Source: CAYXVB01 sp964467785 (GTDB lineage: Bacteria > Bdellovibrionota > UBA1018). From it: DNA of 5,620 nt. Position 1 is the stretch's first letter. Each line of letters opens with the position of its first letter. Below the pieces are notes generated by a model. The model was not told the origin of the DNA. It was given only the letters and a program-made list of their open reading frames with translations, and searched no databases. A program made the translations under genes and the position numbers. Positions 1-5,620 of the stretch are shown here, in pieces. The stretch spans positions 1 to 5,620 of the forward strand of contig CAYXVB010000213.1 of assembly GCA_964467785.1 (NCBI GenBank), given 5' to 3'.

Positions 1-2
1 AG

Positions 3-905
3 GACCCTTCGGGTGCCTGGTGGCAGCGCTATCTGGCCACCGGCCATGCGGGCCCGAGTTGGGGGCGCATCCAGATCGATGAGCCGGCCAACGTGATCAT
101 CTCGTCTTGCGCGCACTATATGCGGACAGATGACCTGTTTTGGCTGGAGCGCTTCTGGCCCACCGTGGAGCGCGGGCTGCATTTTTTGGAGAAATTCAAC
201 GAGGCGGCCCATCCGACGGAACAGATCCGAGGAGAGCCTTCCAATGACCTTTGGGAGGAGCGGATGGGGATCCACGCTTATTCACAGGCGGCGGTCGTTC
301 AGGCGTTCATGGCGGGCGCGTACCTGGCCCGCGAACTGTCGGATCGGCCGGGGCAGATGCGTTATCTTCGCCGTGCGCGCGAATTGAAAAGAAATCTCTT
401 TCAGAAATTCCTGCCGATGGATGGGCCCATTCGCCGCGCCTTTATCGTGAGCTCTTGGGATTATGGGCGGGGAGGCGGTTATTGGGACGAGGCGGCGGAC
501 GCCTCATTGCTAGGAATGATCCATCCGTTCCACCTCTTGAGGAGAAGAGATCCGATCTCTCATCGGATCCTCGAGCAGGTGCGTGGCCGCCTGTGGGCCC
601 ATCCGGCGGGTGGGGTGTTTCGGTATGAGCGCGACTCGTACAGGGGCGGGAACCCCTGGATCCTGACTACGCTTTGGCGCGCGATGATCGAGCTTCAGTT
701 TGGAAATCTCGTGGAGGCGCGTGACTTGTTCCAATGGGCGATGTCCAAGCAGAATGCGCTGGGCATGCTTGCCGAGCAGGTTCATCGCGAGTCGGGACAT
801 CCTTTCTGGGTGATCCCGCTGGGCTGGTCGCATGCGATGCTGCTCCTCTTTGTCCGTCAAGTGATCGACTCCAAGGCGCAGGCGGCCATCTGGGGGCGCA
901 TCTGA
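3..905 (+). CDS. GH15 family glycoside hydrolase (glucoamylase/trehalase-like), C-terminal part, 5' end outside window
   Basis: This is the catalytic (alpha/alpha)6-barrel part of a GH15 enzyme, an inverting exo-hydrolase that releases beta-D-glucose from alpha-glucans or alpha-glucosides. The frame is open from the left edge, so the 300 visible residues are a C-terminal fragment and the GTG at 93 is not the real start. Numbering from the first full codon, visible GH15 blocks are IQIDEP (24-29), NDLWEER (81-87, general acid Glu85 or Glu86), DASLL (166-170), GNPWILTTLW (216-225), LAEQ (256-259, catalytic base Glu258) and PLGWSHAMLLLF (272-283). The Glu-Glu spacing is about 172 residues, shorter than in the GH15 gene at the right of the window, so the two are different subtypes and not a recent duplication. 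Whether the substrate is maltodextrin, isomalto-oligosaccharide or trehalose cannot be told without the N-terminal domain. Family call sure, substrate open. It ends 90 bases before galE on the same strand and may share a transcript with it. Confidence 0.9.
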   Translation, partial: DPSGAWWQRYLATGHAGPSWGRIQIDEPANVIISSCAHYMRTDDLFWLERFWPTVERGLHFLEKFNEAAHPTEQIRGEPSNDLWEERMGIHAYSQAAVVQAFMAGAYLARELSDRPGQMRYLRRARELKRNLFQKFLPMDGPIRRAFIVSSWDYGRGGGYWDEAADASLLGMIHPFHLLRRRDPISHRILEQVRGRLWAHPAGGVFRYERDSYRGGNPWILTTLWRAMIELQFGNLVEARDLFQWAMSKQNALGMLAEQVHRESGHPFWVIPLGWSHAMLLLFVRQVIDSKAQAAIWGRI

Positions 906-957
906 CCGGAAAGGACTGGATTCGGGACGAGGTATTTAATCTGCAGGGTGGGAGGAC

Positions 958-981
958 CAGGTCGCGTCCAGGCGCGACTTG
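958..981 (+). promoter_or_regulatory. Hairpin in the galE leader
   Basis: Within the 90-base spacer between the GH15 stop and galE, GTCGCG (961-966) pairs with CGCGAC (973-978). The stem extends outward through G.T, A-T and C-G pairs to 958/981, giving 9 pairs around a 6-base loop. No T-run follows, so it does not look like an intrinsic terminator. It ends 14 bases before the galE ATG. A GGGAGG (950-955) lies just upstream of the stem, too far from the ATG (40 bases) to act directly, and the stretch nearest the ATG has no clear ribosome binding site. The fold is seen in the sequence. Any role in translation is inference. I see no convincing promoter in the spacer. Confidence 0.4.
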
Positions 982-995
982 AGCGATCAACTTAT

Positions 996-2021
996 ATGAA
1001 CATCGTCGTGACCGGCGGAGCCGGCTATATCGGAAGTCACGCCATCCGGCAACTTCTCAAGGAGCGGCATCGAGTCGTCGTGATCGACGATCTTTCGCAC
1101 GGGCATGCCCGCGCGGTGGAATGGGCCTCGATCGGACTCGACAGCTCGGCGGAGCTTGTGGTGGAGAACGTGGGCGAACGGGCCGCCCTGCGACGCATAT
1201 TCACCGAGCACGATATCGATGCGGTCATGCATTTTGCCGGTAGCATCGAGGTCGCCGAAAGCGTCCGGGACCCCGCCCGACATTACAGCAATAACCTTGT
1301 CAATGCCCTGATCCTCCTGGACGAGATGCGGCGGTCCGGCATTCAGCGAATTGTATTTTCGTCGACGGCGGCGGTCTATGGCAACGCTAAGGCCATGCCG
1401 ATCCAAGAAGATGCGCCGCGAGCGCCGATCAATCCATATGGGCACTCCAAGGCCATGGTCGAGCAGGCGATCCAGGACTTCAGCCGGGCTTACGGAATCG
1501 GTTACGCAATTCTGCGCTATTTTAACGTGGCCGGCGCCGACCCAGAGGGCAACATTGGCGAGGCGCATGATCCGGAGAGCCATTTGATCCCGCGGGTGTT
1601 GGCGGTTGCGGCGGGCCGAGCAGAGGCGGTCGAAGTGTTCGGCACAAACTACCCGACCCGCGACGGTACGTGTATCCGCGATTACATCCATGTCGATGAC
1701 CTTGTGAGCGGGCATCTCCTCGCGCTTCAGGCGAGTCGGCCCGGAAAAGGGGCGGTTTACAATCTTGGAAGCGAAAGCGGCTTCTCCGTACGCGAAGTGA
1801 TTGACGCCTGCTCCCGGGTCGTCGGTTCTCCGATCCGTGAAGTCGCCGCTCCGCGGCGGGAAGGCGATCCAGCGGTACTGGTCGCTTCAAGCAAAAGGAT
1901 TCGGCGTGAATTGGGTTGGGTGCGGAAATTTCCCGGGTTGGAAGCCATTGTGCGGCACGCCTGGCAATGGCAGCTGCGCAATCCGCGGGGCTATCAGGAT
2001 CTGTTGGAGGAAAGCGCGTGA
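996..2021 (+). CDS. galE: UDP-glucose 4-epimerase
   Basis: This gene encodes the cytosolic NAD-dependent epimerase of the Leloir pathway, which interconverts UDP-glucose and UDP-galactose. At 341 residues it has the usual bacterial GalE length. It belongs to the extended short-chain dehydrogenase family: the Rossmann motif TGGAGYIGSH covers residues 6-15, the catalytic Thr124 lies in FSSTAAVYG, and the YxxxK pair is Tyr148/Lys152 in NPYGHSK. RYFNVAGA (174-181), HLIPR (196-200), RDYIHVDD (228-235) and RREGDPA (287-293) are standard GalE blocks that bind substrate or nucleotide. The ATG at 996 was chosen because it places the Rossmann strand at the N-terminus. An in-frame GTG at 948 would add 16 unconserved residues that overlap the leader hairpin. 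There is only a weak GAG 12 bases before the ATG. The position matching E. coli Tyr299 is Val294, so UDP-N-acetylhexosamines may also be accepted. The 3' end overlaps the next gene by 4 bases. Confidence 0.97.
   Translation: MNIVVTGGAGYIGSHAIRQLLKERHRVVVIDDLSHGHARAVEWASIGLDSSAELVVENVGERAALRRIFTEHDIDAVMHFAGSIEVAESVRDPARHYSNNLVNALILLDEMRRSGIQRIVFSSTAAVYGNAKAMPIQEDAPRAPINPYGHSKAMVEQAIQDFSRAYGIGYAILRYFNVAGADPEGNIGEAHDPESHLIPRVLAVAAGRAEAVEVFGTNYPTRDGTCIRDYIHVDDLVSGHLLALQASRPGKGAVYNLGSESGFSVREVIDACSRVVGSPIREVAAPRREGDPAVLVASSKRIRRELGWVRKFPGLEAIVRHAWQWQLRNPRGYQDLLEESA
2006..2014 (+). promoter_or_regulatory. Ribosome binding site deciding the GTG start of the uridylyltransferase
   Basis: GGAGGAAAG lies inside the last codons of galE. 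Its GGAGG core ends 7 bases before the GTG at 2018. The next gene's frame is open much further upstream (to about 1916, inside galE), and this site is what fixes the start at 2018. Confidence 0.85.
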
Positions 2022-3925
2022 AGAGCGGCATCGAGTTGAAAGAGCTGAACGCAGTGATGCGGCGGGCGGTGGAGGAGGATCGTCCTGAAACGATGCGTGA
2101 AGCGTTGGATTATGCCGTCACGAAACTGGGCTTGGACGAGCTAAACGCGGAGTACTTCCTCGCCCTCTATCGGAAATGGCGCCGTCCCCAGCGTGAGGCG
2201 CGGCTGGCGATCCACGATCCGTCCCGTGGCGACTTGGCGCAAGTCCATCACGGCCCTCATCGCACGGTTTATCCCACCGAGATCGCCCCGAATCGGTTCC
2301 TCGGAGCTCTTTACAAGGTGAATTATGAGGATCTTGTCCGGGAGTCGAACGCGAAAGCGGAGTCGAATGGCAGGGATTCGAATGCCATGGGCGCGCACGA
2401 CGTGGCGTTCTGGGTCAAGAAGATGCAAGCCGGAAGCGGATCTTCGATGACGAGAAACACCTATCTGAGTCGGATCCGTGGGGAGCCCGCGTCCCGCGTC
2501 CGGATCGGCGCCAAGGGCACGGATCTCTTCGTGACCGTGCCGGCGTCGGAGGGCTCCGCGGACGTCGATTCTGCCGTCGATCGTCGACGGATTCCGCTCG
2601 CAGAGGTCCAGCTCCTTCAGAGTATTTTGGAGCATGAGAGAGGCGAACTCGGCGAGATCATTTTTCACGATATCGTCAGCTCGGAAACCGAAGAGTCGAT
2701 CCGAGCGCTTTGGGCCAAACGGGCGTTGCCGGATCCATCGGTTACCTACGATCAGTACGTATCCACGCACAAAGGGCTGCGCCGGTTCACGGCGACGCAT
2801 CAGCAGTGGCTTCCGACTCTCGATGAGCAGGGACAATTGACCTGCGCGCGTCTCGCGCCGGGAGGACACGCGCTCTTTGCAGTGGAGGCCTTGCGAGCGG
2901 CTTGGCGCCCGGAGCTACGGCCTCACGCACCGGGGCTCAAACTGATCGCGGCAATCAGCAATGGCGAAGATCTGAGCAGCGCGCCGGATCGATATATGTT
3001 GAGCTACATGGCATCGCGGCGGGTTCCGATCGCGCTCGTGACGACCGAAAAGACGCGGGTCGACGCAAAAGGCGGCGTTCTCTCTTTGCTCGAGGATCCC
3101 GCGGAAGAGGGGGGTGGAATTTCGCTCACTGTGCTTGAGACCGCGCAGGCCAAGGAGGCGGGTCAGCAAAAGCTCTTTGAATCGCTGGGGGGGATGATCA
3201 ACACGAATCTCGCGCTCTTCAACTATGACGTACTGGTGCCGCTCCTGACCCGCGAGGTCGAGGCGGTCGGAGAAAATGAGGTGCTTCGGATCATCGCACC
3301 GGACCTGATCTCCAACGTCAAGGAGCAGGAAGATCAGGACGGAGTGCGCCGCAAATACCTGCAGCTCGAGGGCGCGATGGGCTCGACGCTCATGAATCTG
3401 GACCGCCATTGGCGCCGCAGGCATGGGCAACCCTTGGTGCATGTGATTCATGTCGCGAGGGAGCGACGCACGCAGTTTTTCTCGCCGATCAAAAGCGCCT
3501 TTGACTTCTTCCTTCAATTTCACTCGGATCGTTTCGAGCTGGATCCCGTCACACTGCGTTTGCGCGATCGACGTCCCGGCATGCTGCCCGTGGTGAGCCT
3601 TTCGGATCCAGTGACAGGGGGTCGCCATTATCAGGACGTCCAGACCGTGCTCGAGGCTTTTGAGGGCGCAAGCGTGCGGGAGCTTGACGAATTGAGGATC
3701 GAAGGACAGGTCCGACTTCCAAACGCGGTTTTGCGTGGGCGATTGCGGATCACCAATCGGACTGGAAAGGTCGCGGATTTGAGCCGACTACTGGCGCCTC
3801 CGGTCGGCGTCTGGCCGCCTCCTCGACTGGAGCTTCAGGATCAGGACGTGTTGGTCAGCGACGATCCCGTGCGGGGCCTTCGGTGTACCTGTACCAGCTT
3901 CGACCTTCGGCAAGCGATCGCCTGA
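2018..3925 (+). CDS. UDPGP-family UTP--glucose-1-phosphate uridylyltransferase, divergent eukaryotic-type
   Basis: This is a probable cytosolic enzyme making UDP-glucose and pyrophosphate from UTP and glucose-1-phosphate. It belongs to the large UDPGP family (UGP2-like), not to GalU. The start is the GTG overlapping the galE stop (GTGA), giving 635 residues against roughly 470-510 for eukaryotic UGPases. Matching blocks in order: Gly-rich loop KMQAGSGSSM (135-144); GAKG (164-167); PGGH (281-284); AISNGEDL (312-319), like the family's ISNIDNLGA; TTEKTRVDAKGG (342-353), almost the consensus KTRADVKGG; INTNLALFN (394-402), like FNTNNLW; LQLEGAMGS (448-456), like LQLETAAGA; FFSPIKSAFD (487-496) with the conserved Lys492; and a C-terminal segment resembling the left-handed beta-helix domain (about 557-590). 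Oddities are an N-terminal extension of about 125 residues, a 19-residue insert after the Gly loop, and changes at normally fixed residues. Its place behind galE supports a UDP-glucose role. UDP-N-acetylglucosamine or another UDP-sugar remains possible. Family sure, exact substrate inferred. Confidence 0.88.
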   Translation: MKSGIELKELNAVMRRAVEEDRPETMREALDYAVTKLGLDELNAEYFLALYRKWRRPQREARLAIHDPSRGDLAQVHHGPHRTVYPTEIAPNRFLGALYKVNYEDLVRESNAKAESNGRDSNAMGAHDVAFWVKKMQAGSGSSMTRNTYLSRIRGEPASRVRIGAKGTDLFVTVPASEGSADVDSAVDRRRIPLAEVQLLQSILEHERGELGEIIFHDIVSSETEESIRALWAKRALPDPSVTYDQYVSTHKGLRRFTATHQQWLPTLDEQGQLTCARLAPGGHALFAVEALRAAWRPELRPHAPGLKLIAAISNGEDLSSAPDRYMLSYMASRRVPIALVTTEKTRVDAKGGVLSLLEDPAEEGGGISLTVLETAQAKEAGQQKLFESLGGMINTNLALFNYDVLVPLLTREVEAVGENEVLRIIAPDLISNVKEQEDQDGVRRKYLQLEGAMGSTLMNLDRHWRRRHGQPLVHVIHVARERRTQFFSPIKSAFDFFLQFHSDRFELDPVTLRLRDRRPGMLPVVSLSDPVTGGRHYQDVQTVLEAFEGASVRELDELRIEGQVRLPNAVLRGRLRITNRTGKVADLSRLLAPPVGVWPPPRLELQDQDVLVSDDPVRGLRCTCTSFDLRQAIA

Positions 3926-5620
3926 GGATCAGGTACGACGCATGGGACCAGCCAAGTGGACGAACGGCTAAGGTATCTTGTTCGCCGATGAGGCCTGCGG
4001 GAGTCGCGATCGAGCGGATGAGGTAAAGATGCTTGTCCACGTCCGCGCGGGGCTCGCGGCGTTCGATGGCTGCGAGCGCGCGCTCGGCGCTCAGCAGGGG
4101 CCAGGCGCCGCCTTGGTAGTTTTCGCCGTAGGCGTCATGGTTATAGCGGAGGTACCCCGGCCCGAATGGCGTGGGTTTGCGCACTTTTTCGTCATAAATG
4201 CGGAGCGTACGGGTAAAGTCAGGATCCTGCGGATCGACTAGTCCGGCGATGATCCATTCGAGAAAGCCTCCGTCGAGAATCTCGTCCTCGCGAAAGCTGC
4301 GTTGCGCGGACGCGGGCAGATTGGCGATGTGAAGCCAGTCTTGCTGCTGAGGGTTCCAGGGCGAGGAGATCTCGAGACGGGCAAAGTAACCGTCGCCGTA
4401 AAATCCATGACGAATCAGGAGCCAGTTCTTAAGCTGGTCTTGCCACTGGGTCGCGGTTTCGTCGTAAGATCGACCTAATGAAGCGCTGCCGTCGCCGGAG
4501 CGCTCCAGTCGCGCGGCGGCGCGAAGTCCCTGGATCACGGCGGCGAACGTGTTGGGCGAGAGACCGCCGTTTTCCTCCCAGCGCTCCTGAGCCGTACCGG
4601 GGCCGCGGCGGACCAGCGTATCCGCCGCGCGTCGGACCATGTCGCGGAATTCGGCGTACCCTACGATGCCCGCGCTTTGAAGGCGATCGATCAGGACCAA
4701 GGGCAAGGCCGTCTGATCCGCCTGATAGCCTTGCCATGAAGGCGTGCCGTCGACCCACATGTTCTGGGACCAAGTGCCGTCGGAGAGCTGCACGGAACGA
4801 TNNNNNNNNNNATACCATCGAGCGATCTGGGCCGGCGTCCGTCGGTCGCCGACGCTGAGGAGCGCGACTGCCTTGTGGTAGAGGTCCCGCGGCCAGACGC
4901 GCCGGTATCCGGAGTTAGCGTCGTTGCGACGAAGACGTGCCTCTTCGTAGGGTTGTTCCGGCGCTTCGCGCCAGACGGGGAGCGCCGGATTGGCGGGCGC
5001 CGCTATGAGCGCGCCTGGATGAACGCGGTCTTCGAGCGCTTTGAGCAGGAGCACGCTCGACTCCGCGAGCAGATCGGAGCGATCAAAATTGAGCTGGGAA
5101 AGATAGGCGGCCCAGTCTTGGCTCTGCTCCCTGAGCAGCGCCTGGATCGGATGGTGAAGCAGATGGGACAGGCGCTGGTCCGCGCCGCGTGATGCGATTT
5201 CGCTGGCCTGAAAGTCGATGACCAGGCGGAACGCGGTTTCGCCCGCTCCGGCAGTCACGCGGGCGACGAGCGCGCCTTCGACATTGCCGTAGGTCGCTTC
5301 CGTTGTATCCGGTAAATCCGTCAGAGAAGACCGAAGCGGCCCGCGGACCTTGAGGATATCCTCGGGCGAATTGACGCCTTCGAATCCAACGGTTGCTTTT
5401 GCGCCAGCCAGGGTCCAGCTCACCCGATGCGAGGCCCGCGGATGCACGGAAGCGGGTTCGTCGCCGCGCACATCGGCCTGCCAGGCGCGGAGGACCGGTT
5501 CGCCCCGGTTGTCGAGCAGGACGCGGATGCCGTCGCCGCCGGCGGTTGCTCCCGCAGTCGGATTATGGACCATGTAAAGCGTGAAGTTGCCGGAGCGTTT
5601 CCAGCGGATTCGATAGTCGG
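3855..5620 (-). CDS. GH15 glucan 1,4-alpha-glucosidase (glucoamylase/glucodextranase type), 5' end outside window
   Basis: This is an inverting exo-acting enzyme expected to release glucose from the non-reducing ends of alpha-glucans. The reading frame continues past the ATG at 5573 to the right edge; the upstream codons read DYRIRWKRSGNFTLY, which fits the family's N-terminal domain, so the gene is 5'-partial and any signal peptide is out of view. Counting from Met at 5573, residues 1 to about 125 form a beta-sandwich domain typical of bacterial glucoamylases (note GNVEGALV, 96-103). The (alpha/alpha)6 barrel follows: YRRVWPRDLYHKA (223-235, substrate-binding Arg-Asp), WVDGTPSWQGYQADQTA (273-289), RWEENGG (331-337, general acid Glu333 or Glu334), EILDGGFLEW (431-440), LIGEQ (528-532, base Glu531) and RPLGWSHASYLIL (538-550). 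The catalytic Glu residues are about 198 apart. Ten undetermined bases fall at residues 255-258. The last 23 codons or so overlap the uridylyltransferase gene on the other strand. Whether it is secreted, or prefers alpha-1,4 or alpha-1,6 bonds, cannot be told. Confidence 0.92.
   Translation of the reverse strand, partial: DYRIRWKRSGNFTLYMVHNPTAGATAGGDGIRVLLDNRGEPVLRAWQADVRGDEPASVHPRASHRVSWTLAGAKATVGFEGVNSPEDILKVRGPLRSSLTDLPDTTEATYGNVEGALVARVTAGAGETAFRLVIDFQASEIASRGADQRLSHLLHHPIQALLREQSQDWAAYLSQLNFDRSDLLAESSVLLLKALEDRVHPGALIAAPANPALPVWREAPEQPYEEARLRRNDANSGYRRVWPRDLYHKAVALLSVGDRRTPAQIARWYXXXXRSVQLSDGTWSQNMWVDGTPSWQGYQADQTALPLVLIDRLQSAGIVGYAEFRDMVRRAADTLVRRGPGTAQERWEENGGLSPNTFAAVIQGLRAAARLERSGDGSASLGRSYDETATQWQDQLKNWLLIRHGFYGDGYFARLEISSPWNPQQQDWLHIANLPASAQRSFREDEILDGGFLEWIIAGLVDPQDPDFTRTLRIYDEKVRKPTPFGPGYLRYNHDAYGENYQGGAWPLLSAERALAAIERREPRADVDKHLYLIRSIATPAGLIGEQDTLAVRPLGWSHASYLILRRSLAEGRSWYRYTEGPARDRR
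4802..4811. other. Run of 10 undetermined bases (assembly gap or masked bases)
   Basis: Ten N lie inside the minus-strand GH15 gene, between ARWY and RSVQLSDGTW. Both sides are in the same reading frame, and the residue spacing matches what GH15 proteins have between these blocks (a helix of the type ARxxLxxLxxVQxxDG). The true sequence is therefore probably close to ten bases long and the gene is probably intact here. Confidence 0.95.

Noticed and set aside
93..95. GTG at 93 as the start of the left GH15 gene
   Set aside because: The frame is open to the left edge, and the codons before it encode a conserved GH15 stretch (WWQRYL, IQIDEP). The gene is simply cut by the window.
933..940. TATTTAAT as a -10 promoter element for galE
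   Set aside because: It is AT-rich compared with its surroundings, but I find no -35 box at a suitable distance, so a promoter is not supported.
948..950. GTG at 948 as the galE start
   Set aside because: It adds 16 Gly/Arg-rich unconserved residues before the Rossmann strand and overlaps the SD-like GGGAGG; GalE proteins normally begin right at the first beta strand.
987..1715. Long minus-strand open frame (242 codons) antisense to galE
   Set aside because: galE on the plus strand is unmistakable here. The antisense translation has no recognisable motif, and such frames are common in GC-rich DNA.
1916..2017. ATG at 1916 as the uridylyltransferase start
   Set aside because: This would overlap galE by more than 100 bases, while the GTG at 2018 has a strong, well-spaced ribosome binding site.
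2141..3628. Two long minus-strand open frames (2141-2869 and 2915-3628) antisense to the uridylyltransferase
   Set aside because: They mirror the codon structure of the plus-strand UDPGP gene and show no family motif or ribosome binding site that I can support.
3914..3921. Palindrome GCGATCGC, resembling the cyanobacterial HIP1 octamer
   Set aside because: It is a single noticed occurrence in GC-rich sequence, which is not evidence for a HIP1-rich genome.
3921..3933. Small inverted repeat CCTGA-GGA-TCAGG at the uridylyltransferase stop codon as a terminator
   Set aside because: It has only five base pairs with a 3-base loop and no T-run on either strand.
5571..5573. ATG (minus strand) at 5573 as the start of the right GH15 gene
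   Set aside because: The frame continues upstream to the window edge with residues fitting the N-terminal beta-sandwich domain, and starting here would cut that domain in mid-strand.

Overview
The window is GC-rich (about 60% by eye) and densely coding. It carries four protein genes and one run of ten undetermined bases, so it probably comes from a draft or metagenomic assembly. SD-type initiation, a 4-base stop/start overlap and the gene density indicate a bacterium. The sequence does not allow a firm phylum call. A UDP-glucose pyrophosphorylase of the large UDPGP family (the eukaryotic-type fold, not the GalU type) is found only patchily in bacteria and is the best taxonomic clue here.

Layout. 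(1) Positions 3-905, + strand: the C-terminal 300 residues of a glycoside hydrolase family 15 (GH15) enzyme whose start lies left of the window. (2) Positions 906-995: a 90-base spacer holding a 9-bp hairpin just before the next start. (3) Positions 996-2021, +: galE, UDP-glucose 4-epimerase, complete. (4) Positions 2018-3925, +: a 635-residue UDPGP-family UTP--sugar-1-phosphate uridylyltransferase. It starts at a GTG that overlaps the galE stop codon and is preceded by a strong ribosome binding site. (5) Positions 3855-5620, - strand: a second GH15 enzyme of the glucoamylase/glucodextranase type. It is convergent with the uridylyltransferase gene, overlaps its 3' end by 71 bases, and runs off the right edge.

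How the genes may work together. The two GH15 enzymes would release glucose from alpha-glucans or related alpha-glucosides. The uridylyltransferase would make UDP-glucose from UTP and glucose-1-phosphate, and GalE would interconvert UDP-glucose and UDP-galactose. The theme is alpha-glucan turnover next to nucleotide-sugar supply. The linking enzymes (glucokinase, phosphoglucomutase) are not in the window.

The most unusual item is the uridylyltransferase. It keeps most UDPGP signature blocks, but its glycine-rich nucleotide loop is split by about 19 extra residues and several active-site positions differ from the eukaryotic consensus. I see no transposon, CRISPR array, RNA gene or defence system.
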